This document shows positions 23,729 through 32,889 of a stretch of 47,798 bases of DNA, piece by piece. The notes below the pieces were generated by a model that was given only the letters and a program-made list of their open reading frames with translations, ran no database searches and was not told the DNA's origin. Made by a program: the position numbers and the translations under genes. The DNA is taken from contig JAJYAH010000002.1 of assembly GCA_021779635.1 (NCBI GenBank), positions 1 to 47,798 on the forward strand. The letters are read 5' to 3'. The stretch is from Pseudomonadota bacterium. Its GTDB lineage: Bacteria > Pseudomonadota > Alphaproteobacteria > Rhizobiales > Xanthobacteraceae. Each line of letters starts with the position of its first letter. Position 1 is the first letter of the stretch.

Positions 23729-24904
23729 CTACGCCGCGATCAGATCGTGATGGATCGGCGCGACGGCCGCCTCGGCGGCAAGCTCGTCGCAGAACATGCG
23801 GGCTTCTTCCCGCGCCGACTCGGTCGCAAAGCGCCGCAGCAGGATCAGCAATGGCTCGGCGGCCTGCTGGTCGGTTTCGCAATGCGTGAGCACGCGTTCG
23901 ACCATCCGGCGGCGCAGCCTTGCGGCACCGTCGGCGCTGTCGGCAAAACCGGTTTCATGGTTGACTTCGAGCGCCACCTGGAACGCCGCGAACGTCGATT
24001 CCGGCAATCCGGCGCGCCGCAACAGCGCGTGCAGGCTGGCGCCGCCGCGGTCGTGGAGCAGCGCGAAGACGCGGGACTGCGGCAGACCGGACAATTCCGC
24101 CAACGCGTGATCGAACAGTTCGAGATTACCCGACAATAGCGCGCGCAGGATCAGTCCGGCGGTGAGCTGGCCGGTGGCGCGCAAATGCCGCACCAGGCCA
24201 CGCATGTCGTCGCCGCGCGAACGCGCCGCGATGTTCACGGTCGAGCGATCGCGCGCCTCGCCGGCAACTCGCACCGCGCGATCGGGGCTGAGCCAGTTGC
24301 GGGCCACAACGAATTGCGCCAGCGTCTCCGAAAGCTTGGCGACCAGGGCCGCCCGCGTCGCAGCCGGCAGATCTTCCAGCACCAGCATCGATTCCCGGAT
24401 GGCCGCGAGATGGCCGTGGCGTTCGACGATGCGATCCCACGAAAACGGCGCGAGTTCGGCGTAGGCATTTTCGATCAGCTCCAGCGCCGCCGCAGCGGTG
24501 CCGACTTCGGCGATCGCCGCGCAGACCGAGGCCGGCAGATTGACACGGCGGGCGACGGCGCATTGCATTTCGCAATTGCCGGTCGCGATGATGTCGACGA
24601 GGTCGGCGTCGATCAGAAGCGGTGAATGTTCGAGTACCGGCAGCGCTACCGACGCCTGATCGAGCGACAGCGCCTGCACGATCGCGGCGGGCGCTTCGCC
24701 GCTGCGCGCGAATACTTCGGCCATGGCCTGGCGCACCAGCGGCGAAGCATCGTCGAGCAGCATGAGGAGCGCGCCTTCGGCGGCGGCGCGGTCGTCCTCG
24801 GTGAGATCGGAAATCAGCCAGGCCCGCGCCAAGGACCGCGTTGCCTCGGCCCGTTCGCCCGCCGGGGCGGTCCGTATCCAATTGATGAACTGCCGAACGA
24901 TCAT
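23729..24904 (-). CDS. DUF2336 domain protein
   Basis: The 391-residue protein is all-helical with HEAT-like repeats: LLDDASPLVRQAMAEVFARS, LLIDADLVDIIATGNCEMQ, AVARRVNLPASVCAAIAEVG and RALLSGNLELFDHALAELSG. This is the DUF2336 pattern of alphaproteobacteria. The function is not established; members often lie near signalling or motility genes, and here the receiver/Hpt pair is the convergent neighbour. No signal or membrane segment is present. Upstream (24905-25118) lies a half-matched CtrA-type box, TTAACAAAGCGTTCA on the plus strand near 24978. Confidence 0.82.
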   Translation of the reverse strand: MIVRQFINWIRTAPAGERAEATRSLARAWLISDLTEDDRAAAEGALLMLLDDASPLVRQAMAEVFARSGEAPAAIVQALSLDQASVALPVLEHSPLLIDADLVDIIATGNCEMQCAVARRVNLPASVCAAIAEVGTAAAALELIENAYAELAPFSWDRIVERHGHLAAIRESMLVLEDLPAATRAALVAKLSETLAQFVVARNWLSPDRAVRVAGEARDRSTVNIAARSRGDDMRGLVRHLRATGQLTAGLILRALLSGNLELFDHALAELSGLPQSRVFALLHDRGGASLHALLRRAGLPESTFAAFQVALEVNHETGFADSADGAARLRRRMVERVLTHCETDQQAAEPLLILLRRFATESAREEARMFCDELAAEAAVAPIHHDLIAA

Positions 24905-25118
24905 GGTCCTGCCGGCTTACGCAACTTGAAACGACACCGCGACGCGGCGCCACTGTCATCAAAAATAAACCATGACGCTTAACAAAGCGTTCACCATAAA
25001 CGGCTGGTTTTATTGACGTTTTGTTAAGGGTGCGGGGAAACGCCTGCTGCTGCCTGCCGTATCTCCCTCGAGAGTTCAGCGCAACGCCAACGGCCGATCC
25101 CCAATCCCTTCTATTTCT

Positions 25119-26939
25119 CTATTTCGCTGAAACGAAATAGAACTCCTGCCGTCCCGATATCGACCCGTAGCTGAAGGGCTGCTGCTTTCGCATCGTCATA
25201 TCCATGACATCGTCACGGACGAAATCGAACATCCGCCGCACTTCGAGACCAGGGATCTGAATGTTCTTGATCAAAGCGGTCGCGAACGGACTGTTGGCGC
25301 CGCTGCCGTCGAGCGCGGTCTCGCCGTGCTTGGCGGCATAGACGACGAGCGTGCCGCTTTCCGGTTCGATCGACGCCAGTCCGCGGCCGATGGAGCGGCT
25401 GGCTGTGTTCAGGGTCCGGCGCATCTGGTTGGCGAACGGGTTGTCGCGGCAGGCATCGAGCAGCACGACCCTCAGCTTCTTCGCACCGTCGACTGCGCTT
25501 AATACCTGGTCCATCGGCACCGCTTCAAAACCGACATCGCGGTCGGTCGACAGCCGGGCGTCAACCGGGATCAGATAATTCGACCCGCCCATTTCGATGC
25601 CGTGTCCGGCATAATACACCACCGCCCAATCGGCGGCGTCGGCGAGCTGGGCGAAATTACGCAGCGCGTCGACGAGTTGTTCCCTGGGCAAATCGGTCAG
25701 CAACGTCACGGTCTGGAAACCGGTGCGGCGCAGGGCCTCGGCGACCGCGGCCGCGTCGCGCACCGGGTTCGGCAGCAGCGGGACGTTCTTGTAGGCGGAG
25801 ATGCCGATCACGAGCGCGATGCGCCGTTCGGCGACCGCCGGCGCCTGCGGCTTCTCCGGGGTGGGTCCTGCCGTGGCGACCACGGCCTGCGGCGCGGGCG
25901 GAGCGGAGGCGGCAGGCTGCCGGGATACCGTGGTGAGCGCCAAGCGCGCTGCGTCACGTCCGGCCAGCGCCTTGGTGTGATAGGGGTTCAAGGTCAGCGC
26001 GCTCTGATAATCCTCCAGCGCCTTCAGCCACTCCCCGCTGCCTCCGAGCGCTTCGGCGCGGTGGACGTAGTAGTCGGCGAGTTCAGGTTTCTTTTCAAAA
26101 CGCGCCCCGTCGATGGCCTTGGTGAATTCCGCGACGGCGCCGGCGATGTCGCCCTTCTTGACCAGCGCAAGGCCGCGACCGTCATGGAATTCAGCAACCG
26201 TGGCCGAGATCGCTACCGCTTTGTCGAAATTCTCCAAGGCGCGATCGACGTCGCCCTTCGCAAGATACGCCACGCCGCGGCCGTTGAACGCCAGCGCATC
26301 TTGCGGTTGCAGTGAAATCTTTTTGTCGAAATCGGCGATCGCGCGATCGAACTGCCCCTTCTTGTTATAGGCAAGGCCACGCTCGTCGAGGAAATTGCCG
26401 TTGTCGCCGCCCAATGCGACCGCCTTGTCGAGATCCCGGATCGCTTGGTCGATCTGGCCGAGGGCTTGATAGGCATCGGCGCGTCGCCAAAAGGCCTGGG
26501 CATCGTCGCGGTATTGCAACGCCTTGGTGTAATCGTCGATGGCGCGCTGGTTTTGACCCTGATGACGGAAGGCCATGCCACGCTGGTAAAACACCGACGC
26601 GGCGCTGATCTTGTCGACCGAGGTCGGTGTCATCTTGTCGAAGATCGATTCGGTAAACTTCGAGGCCTTCGCAAGCAGCGCCACCGCCTGATCGTAATTC
26701 TGCATCGCCGCGTCGACTTGACCTTTTCGCATGTAAAGGTCGCCGCGATTTTCATAGGCCTGGATGTAATCGCGCAACGGATGCCGCTTGTCGGCAATCA
26801 ATGCGTCGCACACCTTCATCGACGCCTCGATCTGAGACGGAAGGTAGGCTTCGGGCGTGCAATATTGCTTGTCCGCAAACGCCGGGGATGCAGCTACGGC
26901 GAAAAACGTAAACAGAAACCGGGCGAGAAACCGCACCAT
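25119..26939 (-). CDS. Exported TPR-caspase (peptidase C14, orthocaspase-like)
   Basis: The 606-residue protein starts at ATG 26939 after GGGGAGGGG. It has a signal peptide (MVRFLARFLFTFFAVAASPAFA), about eight tetratricopeptide repeats (about 45-320; for example AIDDYTKALQYRDDAQAFWR and AIADFDKKISLQPQDALAFN), a Pro/Ala-rich linker, and a caspase-fold domain (373-606). The dyad is His446 (YYAGHGIE) and Cys497 (LLDACRDNPF). The S1-like Asp-rich residues cannot be judged by eye; bacterial relatives usually cut after Arg or Lys. The role is unknown; TPRs probably recruit partners or substrates in the periplasm. The frame continues upstream to 27275 but without protein character. Confidence 0.88.
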   Translation of the reverse strand: MVRFLARFLFTFFAVAASPAFADKQYCTPEAYLPSQIEASMKVCDALIADKRHPLRDYIQAYENRGDLYMRKGQVDAAMQNYDQAVALLAKASKFTESIFDKMTPTSVDKISAASVFYQRGMAFRHQGQNQRAIDDYTKALQYRDDAQAFWRRADAYQALGQIDQAIRDLDKAVALGGDNGNFLDERGLAYNKKGQFDRAIADFDKKISLQPQDALAFNGRGVAYLAKGDVDRALENFDKAVAISATVAEFHDGRGLALVKKGDIAGAVAEFTKAIDGARFEKKPELADYYVHRAEALGGSGEWLKALEDYQSALTLNPYHTKALAGRDAARLALTTVSRQPAASAPPAPQAVVATAGPTPEKPQAPAVAERRIALVIGISAYKNVPLLPNPVRDAAAVAEALRRTGFQTVTLLTDLPREQLVDALRNFAQLADAADWAVVYYAGHGIEMGGSNYLIPVDARLSTDRDVGFEAVPMDQVLSAVDGAKKLRVVLLDACRDNPFANQMRRTLNTASRSIGRGLASIEPESGTLVVYAAKHGETALDGSGANSPFATALIKNIQIPGLEVRRMFDFVRDDVMDMTMRKQQPFSYGSISGRQEFYFVSAK

Positions 26940-27129
26940 CGCACCCCTCCCCGCTGCGCCGGACAGTCTGGCGATCACAAGGCATTTCCAGACCGCTGCC
27001 GTGAGCGAGCTTAGCCGATGAACCGCCGGGAGAAATAGTGCCCATTTCGGGCCTGCGGCCGCATTTCGCTTAATTCCTGGTCCCGACAAGCCGCCCGTCG
27101 GCGGCGTCAAGGATGAGGCATCCATGCGA

Positions 27130-28209
27130 TTAGCTGCTGAACTTTCCGCTGCGATCGCTAAACAGATCAAGCGGCTGTGCGGCGTCGCCGCCGGAGGCCT
27201 GCGCCGAGGTCGCGGGCGCACCCGAGGTTGCTGACACAACCGTGGCCGCGGAGGCGACCGGGGTTGCTGACGCAACCGAGGTCGCGGGGGCGACCGAGGT
27301 CAGCGACGAGGAATTGCCCCATAATTCGTGAATGGCGGGCGAGACCGGCTGGGTTCGGTCGCCAGCCTGGAACAACGAGCGGAACATCGGTTCGGTCGGC
27401 GCCGACTCGTTTGCCGTTGTCGAGGCAGATGCCGTCGTCATCGATCCGACATCTGGAAAGCTTGAAAGAAAGGCTGGTTTGACAACCGCCGAGGTCGCGC
27501 TGGCGATGGTTGCAGCCGACGGCGTGGCTCCGAACGTGGCCATCGCCGTGCGCGTTGCCGGTGAACTGGCCGCACCAGCATACCGCGCATTCAGCACCGA
27601 ATAAACTTCCGAGACGCTTCGGGCGCGTCCTGTACGATCGAAAAAGATCGAGCGGTTGGCCGCGGCGGCGTTGGGAAACAACGCAGCCCCCGAGGCCTGC
27701 GGGTTGTCTTCGGCGTTCGAGATCAGCTTGGCGGCCCCGCCGACGCCCATGAAGTGCGCCATATAGAGTTCGCTGTCGGTCGGGCGGCGGCCGATCATGC
27801 CGGTCAGCTGGAAGCTGTTGGACTGGGTCAGAACGGCCGCCATCGCCGAGCTGGCGACCGGATCGTCGCGCAGCTTCATGATCGCCGTCCGCGCCGTGGC
27901 GTCGCTGACCGAATAGGTGCCGGAGGAGGATTTGCTGATGGCGTCGGCGTAGTTGCCGTAGCCGAGCTGCGCGCCGGCTTCCTTGACGGTGCCGAGCCAG
28001 GTCTGGTCGATGAACTGATAAAGCCCGTGCGCCGACGACGTCGAGGCGCCTGCCGTCGGATTGAAATCGGATTCCATCTTGGCGGTGGCAAGCAGATACT
28101 CGAAGCTGGTGCCGGTGGTGCTCGCGGCCTGCTTGATGGCGCCGGCAATCCGCGCGCGCGACGGGTCGACACCTGCCGTTGCCGTGGCGTTTGAAGTATC
28201 GACCGCCAT
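27130..28209 (-). CDS. Lytic transglycosylase-like (SLT fold) protein
   Basis: From ATG 28209 the protein has 359 residues. Residues 15-190 form an SLT-type domain: AKMESDFNP with catalytic Glu46, then SSAHGLYQFIDQTW (58-71) and MAHFMGVGGAAKLI. The rest is a long Ala/Ser/Thr/Val linker with repeats such as SVAPATSVASATPVASAATV. Lytic transglycosylases cut peptidoglycan glycan strands. No signal peptide is seen, which recalls flagellar or secretion-associated enzymes that leave by another route. The start is uncertain: ATG 28284 (MSGFLGEK) has GGAGG almost touching it, while 28209 has GGGGAGCGGGG too far away. A perfect CtrA box lies at 28312-28326. Confidence 0.82.
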   Translation of the reverse strand: MAVDTSNATATAGVDPSRARIAGAIKQAASTTGTSFEYLLATAKMESDFNPTAGASTSSAHGLYQFIDQTWLGTVKEAGAQLGYGNYADAISKSSSGTYSVSDATARTAIMKLRDDPVASSAMAAVLTQSNSFQLTGMIGRRPTDSELYMAHFMGVGGAAKLISNAEDNPQASGAALFPNAAAANRSIFFDRTGRARSVSEVYSVLNARYAGAASSPATRTAMATFGATPSAATIASATSAVVKPAFLSSFPDVGSMTTASASTTANESAPTEPMFRSLFQAGDRTQPVSPAIHELWGNSSSLTSVAPATSVASATPVASAATVVSATSGAPATSAQASGGDAAQPLDLFSDRSGKFSS

Positions 28210-28311
28210 GTGTTGGTGCCCCGCTCCCCCGCGAAACGACCGTTCGGCCCGTTCAAGCGCCTTTTCTCCCAAAAAGCCGCTCATGCCTCCGTCACACTGC
28301 GGCAATTATGG

Positions 28312-28326
28312 TTAATGGCGGGTTAA
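28312..28326 (-). promoter_or_regulatory. CtrA-type box, exact TTAA-N7-TTAA
   Basis: TTAA (28312-28315), seven bases, TTAA (28323-28326). The left side reads ATGGTTAA, the complement of the known half-site TTAACCAT. It lies 103 bases upstream of the 28209 start of the transglycosylase and 28 bases upstream of the alternative 28284 start. Binding by CtrA is inferred from the consensus. Confidence 0.65.
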
Positions 28327-28385
28327 GCCATAGGACGCGGCACGGCCCGAAGAGCGCCGTACCGCGGTCCGTGGACGCGGCGCAG

Positions 28386-28814
28386 CTATTTCCGATAAAC
28401 CGCCTCCGGGTCGAACAGCCGTTCGGCGTCCACGAACGCCAATTGCGCGCCGCCCTCGCTTGCGGTCACGGCGCGGTAGAAGCACGAGCGGCGGCCGGTG
28501 TGGCAGGCCGCCCCGGTCTGCTCGACCCGGATCCAGACCGCGTCCTGATCGCAATCCATCCGCATCTCAACCACGCGCTGGACATGGCCGGAGCTTTCGC
28601 CCTTCCGCCACAGCGAATTGCGGGAGCGGCTGAAGTACCAGGCTTCCCCGCTGGCGATGGTCTTGCGCAAGGCTTCATCGTTCATATGCGCGACCATCAG
28701 CACCTCGCCGGTGCCGGCGTCGGTCGCCACGCAGGTCAGAAGGCCCGACGCGTCGAATTTGGGCTTGAACCCAAGCCCTTCCTCGATGTCGTTGATCGCT
28801 GTGGATGTGGACAC
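28386..28814 (-). CDS. hisI: Phosphoribosyl-AMP cyclohydrolase
   Basis: The 142-residue protein has the HisI signature: [17 protein letters not shown], the metal-binding DCDQDA, and the second site [11 protein letters not shown]. It opens the purine ring of phosphoribosyl-AMP, the third step of histidine synthesis, in the cytoplasm, with Zn and Mg. It is a monofunctional HisI without the HisE pyrophosphohydrolase domain, as is usual in alphaproteobacteria. It follows folE on the same strand after 31 bases, so the two are probably cotranscribed. Confidence 0.95.
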   Translation of the reverse strand: MSTSTAINDIEEGLGFKPKFDASGLLTCVATDAGTGEVLMVAHMNDEALRKTIASGEAWYFSRSRNSLWRKGESSGHVQRVVEMRMDCDQDAVWIRVEQTGAACHTGRRSCFYRAVTASEGGAQLAFVDAERLFDPEAVYRK

Positions 28815-28845
28815 GGCAGTCCCTCGTAATTCAAGCGAGGGCCGG

Positions 28846-29571
28846 CTAGCGCTGCGTCCCTCGCACCATGGACAGGAAACGCGCCTGCTCCGCCGGATTG
28901 TCGCGGAACATGCCCGTATAGCGGCTGGTGAACGTCATCGCGCCATGCTTGGCGACGCCGCGCACCGACATGCAGGTATGCTCGGCCTCGATCACCACTG
29001 CAACGCCGCGGGGTTTGAGAATTTCGTCGATCGCGGCTGCGATCTGCGCGGTCAGATGCTCCTGGGTCTGCAGGCGGCGCGCGAAGATATCGGTCAGCCG
29101 CGCCAGCTTCGACAGTCCCACCACGCGCTCCACAGGCGTATAGGCGATATGCGCCTTGCCGTAGAACGGCATCATGTGATGTTCGCATTGCGAGGTGAAT
29201 TCGATATCGCGGATCAGCACGAAATCGTCATAGCCGGCCGTTTCGCCAAAGGTGCGGTTGAGCACCTCCGCCGGGCACTGGTGATAGCCCTGATAGAGTT
29301 CGTCGAAGGCTTCGACCACCCGGCGCGGCGTATCCACCAGGCCCTCGCGGGACGGGTTCTCGCCGATATAGCCCAGCAGGGTCTGCACCGCCTGTTCGGC
29401 TTCCGCGCGCGACGGACGCGGCTGGTCCGCACGTACCGCGGCGGCCAGAAATTCGGAAGGATCGAGTTCAGCGGGACGGGTTTCCAGAATCCTCTGGTCC
29501 GAGACCTTGGCTTCGGAAGGCGGGAGATCGGAAGACTTGGCCGAGCGTAGCGATTTGATCAATGCGTCCAT
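28846..29571 (-). CDS. folE: GTP cyclohydrolase I
   Basis: The 241-residue protein has a lineage-specific N-terminal extension (about 1-55) and the complete GTP cyclohydrolase I domain. Zn ligands are in [10 protein letters not shown] (Cys, His) and EHTCMSVRG (Cys). The signature [19 protein letters not shown] is present. The enzyme converts GTP to dihydroneopterin triphosphate, the first step to folate and to queuosine-type deazapurines. Downstream hisI is close on the same strand. The nearest gene upstream is the divergent NifU-like gene. Confidence 0.96.
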   Translation of the reverse strand: MDALIKSLRSAKSSDLPPSEAKVSDQRILETRPAELDPSEFLAAAVRADQPRPSRAEAEQAVQTLLGYIGENPSREGLVDTPRRVVEAFDELYQGYHQCPAEVLNRTFGETAGYDDFVLIRDIEFTSQCEHHMMPFYGKAHIAYTPVERVVGLSKLARLTDIFARRLQTQEHLTAQIAAAIDEILKPRGVAVVIEAEHTCMSVRGVAKHGAMTFTSRYTGMFRDNPAEQARFLSMVRGTQR

Positions 29572-29807
29572 GTCAACTCCGTTCGACCGGCCTTGAATTG
29601 AGACCGGAGTGTCACCGGCAGACGGGGCGGCTTGGCCGCCGGACGCCTGAGTACCACAATGCTAGCACCGTCACGGCCGAATTGGTTCTTATTTCCGGTA
29701 CCGCGGGAGGCGGCCGGACTGTATTTCCGCCGCCTGGCTCCATATATAGGGCCGTGGACCGCGCTCGCCAAGGGCGGCCGTGCCGGGGAATCCGAGACCT
29801 CAATCTT

Positions 29808-30260
29808 ATGCTGAACGACATCTACAACAAGCGCATCATCGAACTGGCCGGCAATATACCCCGGCTCGGACGGCTGGCCTCACCCGACGCCAGCGCCACC
29901 GCCCATTCCAAGCTCTGCGGTTCGACCGTCAAGATCGACCTCAAGATGGACGGCCCCGTCGTCACCGACTTCGCCCATGACGTGAAGGCCTGCGCGCTCG
30001 GCCAGGCCTCGTCCTCGATCATGGCGAGCCATGTCGTCGGCTCGACGGCGGACGAGCTGCGCGAATTGCGCGAGACCGTTCACAAGATGCTGAAGGAAAA
30101 CGGCAGCCCGCCGCAAGGCAAGTGGGCCGACATCGCGCTGCTCGAGCCGGTACGCGATTACAAGGCGCGGCACGCCTCGACGATGCTGACCTTCGACGCC
30201 GTCGTCGATGCGATCGGCCAGATCGAAGCGAAGACCAAACAGCCCGCGAACGCGCAGTGA
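29808..30260 (+). CDS. NifU/IscU-like scaffold protein lacking the third Cys
   Basis: The 150-residue protein has the NifU N-terminal fold: LNDIYNKRIIELA, the first ligand Cys37 (SKLCGSTV) and the second Cys62 (KACALGQASSSIMAS). In IscU and SufU a third Cys follows in a region R-x-x-C; here the corresponding part reads YKARHASTMLTF, with no Cys. So a normal [2Fe-2S] scaffold function is doubtful, though the rhizobial subgroup may all share this. The start is ATG 29808; upstream frame has no protein character and no clear ribosome binding site. In other Rhizobiales such a gene lies between folE/hisI and yidD/thrS, as here. Confidence 0.8.
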   Translation: MLNDIYNKRIIELAGNIPRLGRLASPDASATAHSKLCGSTVKIDLKMDGPVVTDFAHDVKACALGQASSSIMASHVVGSTADELRELRETVHKMLKENGSPPQGKWADIALLEPVRDYKARHASTMLTFDAVVDAIGQIEAKTKQPANAQ

Positions 30261-30264
30261 TCAG

Positions 30265-31176
30265 CTACTGAGCCGGAGCCGCCAACGCGCCGCCGGTCGG
30301 AACGATCGCTTCCGCCGTCTTAGTCGGTTTCAGCGGCGACTGATCTGCCTCGGCGGGCGCTGCACGGCTCGCGAAGCGATCCTGCAACGGTTTGGCGGTC
30401 AGTTCCGCCACCGGTGCATTGCGATTGTCGATCTGAGGCAGCACCTCGGCTACCGAATCGGTGGTGACGAGCTTGGTCAGCCGCAATTCGGCCGGCGACA
30501 ATTCGTGCAGATCTTCCCATGGCGGCACGCTCAGCGACAGCGACAACAGATCGCCCGCACCGCCCATGTCGAAGGTGTATTTGGCGAGACGCCCGATATC
30601 GCGTTCCACGATCATCAAATCTTCCGCGGTGTAGCTCGCGGCCTTGGCGTCGTCGGCGCGGTCGCCCATCCAGATTTGATGCACCCTGACATGCGCCGCC
30701 TCGGGCACGTAGCGCGTCTTGCCCGACAGCAGCAGAAACACGCACATCGACTCGCAATAGGCCCCGGGCATGACGCTGGCAGGACCGCCCTGCGCGGTAC
30801 GATTTTCAATACTGGTGCCGACGGTCGTCAGCGCACCGAGGCTGCGCCAGTGCCGTCCGAGCGTGATGGCGTCGTTGACCGACCCGCCGCTGGAGTCCAG
30901 CACGATGGTGACGCCGTCGAGTTGGCGTCCCTGGGCGAATTGATCGAAATCCTTCGGCGTGTCCGCGGTCACGATGCCGACCGCACTGACCCAGCCCCGG
31001 CAATTCGGCCGGCACTCGACCCAGTTGAACCGCATCGGCAATTTTCGCTCTTCAAGCGAGGTGCCGGCACGCGCCGTACCGCCGAGCGGTGTCACCATGC
31101 CAGGCAATGCGATGCAAAGGGCGGCGGCGCTGAGCAGCACCCAGCCGCGAAGATCAAGCGACCTCACAAGCCTCAA
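30265..31176 (-). CDS. Exported or membrane ClpP-like protein (COG3904 type), TTG start
   Basis: The start is set at TTG 31176 because GGAAGG lies seven bases upstream and it begins a signal-like segment (LDLRGWVLLSAAALCIALPG). The frame continues to 31359 without a better site. The 303-residue protein has a ClpP/crotonase-like fold: IVLDSSGGSVNDAITLG (substrate groove), Ser143 in CESMCVFLLLSG, aligned with ClpP's ASMGAFLL nucleophile, and His166 in VRVHQIWMG, aligned with MIHQP. The third catalytic residue is not obvious. An extra Cys pair in ECRPNC may form a disulfide outside the cytoplasm. It is unlikely to work with ClpA or ClpX. It is convergent with the NifU-like gene, five bases apart. 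Confidence 0.78.
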   Translation of the reverse strand: MRLVRSLDLRGWVLLSAAALCIALPGMVTPLGGTARAGTSLEERKLPMRFNWVECRPNCRGWVSAVGIVTADTPKDFDQFAQGRQLDGVTIVLDSSGGSVNDAITLGRHWRSLGALTTVGTSIENRTAQGGPASVMPGAYCESMCVFLLLSGKTRYVPEAAHVRVHQIWMGDRADDAKAASYTAEDLMIVERDIGRLAKYTFDMGGAGDLLSLSLSVPPWEDLHELSPAELRLTKLVTTDSVAEVLPQIDNRNAPVAELTAKPLQDRFASRAAPAEADQSPLKPTKTAEAIVPTGGALAAPAQ

Positions 31177-31420
31177 TTCGGTTCCTTCCCCCAAGCCCCC
31201 AACGGGCAGTGGCAATGGCCCCAGTTCAACGCCACATGATTCAGACGATTCTGTCATATGGGCGTTATGAAAAAGGTAACCGCGCGAATCGCTACCGTCC
31301 ATAGGACCTTCGCTGTGCCATGGCCCAAAATATGCGATATTTCCCGAAGTGTGGCGCAATTACCTGCGTCCGCAGGTTCCATGCTCCGGAACCGCGCACA
31401 TCCACGCTCATGATTGCAGC

Positions 31421-31774
31421 ATGCCGCCCATGAAGCATTCATCACCCCATTCAGGGCGGTGCCCCGACTGCGCCGGCGTGGTGCAGCGCCTGCCGCGCAA
31501 TGCGGGCCGTGCGCTGATCTGGATCTACCGGCACACGCTGTCGCCGCTGGTCGGCTTCAACTGCCGTCATCTGCCGACCTGTTCGGTCTATGGCGACGAA
31601 GCGATCGAGCGGTTCGGCCTGTGGGGCGGAGGATGGATGACGCTGGCGCGGCTATTGCGCTGCCAGCCCTGGGGCACCTCGGGAATCGACAACGTGCCGC
31701 TGACAAGACCGCCTGGCGCGCGATGGTATATGCCGTGGCGGTTCGGACGCTGGCGCGGGGTCAACGCGCCGTAA
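31421..31774 (+). CDS. yidD: Membrane protein insertion efficiency factor YidD
   Basis: The 117-residue protein has the YidD core: LIWIYRHTLSPLVGFNCRHL, PTCSVYGDEAIERFG and CQPWGTSGIDNVP, with the conserved Cys of the family. YidD is a small inner-face membrane protein that helps YidC-dependent insertion. The gene is normally beside rnpA and yidC; in Rhizobiales it is often found near the NifU-like gene and thrS, as here. The start is uncertain: ATG 31421 and 31430 both lack a clear ribosome binding site. A Cys pair (RCPDC) lies before the core. Confidence 0.9.
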   Translation: MPPMKHSSPHSGRCPDCAGVVQRLPRNAGRALIWIYRHTLSPLVGFNCRHLPTCSVYGDEAIERFGLWGGGWMTLARLLRCQPWGTSGIDNVPLTRPPGARWYMPWRFGRWRGVNAP

Positions 31775-31798
31775 GCTGCGATCGAAAATCAACCGCGC

Positions 31799-32887
31799 TC
31801 AGGGCACCTTGATCGACAGCAGCAGGTTCGATTCGTACGATCGCCACCGATAGCCAATGCCGAAATCCAGCGGCTGGCTCCTTCTGAACAACTCGGCATA
31901 TTTCGGCTGGTAGCGCCCGGGGAATTCGGCGATCGGACCGGCGTAGCGGCCGAACGGAAAAAACCGCCATTTCCTTGGGTCGTAATCGCCGAGCGGAATG
32001 CCGGAATCGTCCTGGATGATGGTGGCGCTGTTGGCGAGCAGGAAATCCCGCACCGTGGAGAAATTGCCAGCATGCAGCAGGTAGGACGCACTCTTGATCA
32101 GGCTGTTGCCGGGCGCCAGTGTTTCGCAAAATTTCAGGAAGCCGCTGCTCCTGACGCCGCTGTTGGAAAGATCAGTGCTGAAAAAATACAGCGTCCGTTC
32201 CTCGCCATCGCTGCCCGCGAACGCGATCCGCACGCCGCGTGTGGCATTCTTGCCGGCATTTTCGCTGGCGAAATACGCCGCACCGGTGTCGTCGAGCGAA
32301 ATCAAACTGACGTTGCGGATGGTTTTTCCCGAACGCGCCAGGAAAACATACAAAAGCGGCAAGGTACCGCTTATCTGTCCGGCGTTCAGATCGGTCCTCA
32401 TATGCTTGGTGATGAAAAAGCTGAAGCTCATGATCGAGCCCAGCGAGTGCTCGACGTTGTCGAGCGCGGACCCGATGCTGGCGCTCGACATTTTGGTGAG
32501 GTCTGGCACCGATCCGACCGGCTCGAGCGCGCTTAGCACATAGGTCATCGCCTTGGAATAAAACGCGTCCGCATAGAGGAAGTCCGGACCACTGAACATG
32601 TAAAACATCGTCGGCCGCGGCGCGGCCAGATTGGTGTCCGCCCAGGCCCGGATCTTCGAAATCTGCCTGCGCTCCAGTTGCCCGAACGCGGCATCGAAGA
32701 AGCGTGCGTGGCGCTGCCACGCTGCGTTGTTCGTCAACGGCATCAGCGGCGATTCCGCCGACGGCGGCATGCCGGCAAGAAACCGCGCGGTATCGTTGGC
32801 GGTCGCGGTGTCGGCCGCGCGCGCCGGCGCCACGATCGCGAGGATCGCGAAGGCAGCGATTGCTGCAACTTTCATGGCTTGAAGCAT
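31799..32887 (-). CDS. Exported protein coupled to the permease gene, unknown function
   Basis: The 362-residue protein has a signal peptide (cleavage after APARA) and no membrane segment. Landmarks are MFYMFSGPDFLYADAFYSKA, SFFITKHMRTDLN, GVRIAFAGSDGEERTLYFFS and IIQDDSGIPLGDYDPRKWRF, ending in a beta-rich SQPLDFGIGYRWRSYESNLL. I know this as a conserved uncharacterised family from proteobacteria but no function. ATG 32887 lies two bases after the stop of the upstream permease gene, so the two are translated together. The ATG at 32875 is an alternative start. Confidence 0.75.
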   Translation of the reverse strand: MLQAMKVAAIAAFAILAIVAPARAADTATANDTARFLAGMPPSAESPLMPLTNNAAWQRHARFFDAAFGQLERRQISKIRAWADTNLAAPRPTMFYMFSGPDFLYADAFYSKAMTYVLSALEPVGSVPDLTKMSSASIGSALDNVEHSLGSIMSFSFFITKHMRTDLNAGQISGTLPLLYVFLARSGKTIRNVSLISLDDTGAAYFASENAGKNATRGVRIAFAGSDGEERTLYFFSTDLSNSGVRSSGFLKFCETLAPGNSLIKSASYLLHAGNFSTVRDFLLANSATIIQDDSGIPLGDYDPRKWRFFPFGRYAGPIAEFPGRYQPKYAELFRRSQPLDFGIGYRWRSYESNLLLSIKVP

Positions 32888-32889
32888 TT

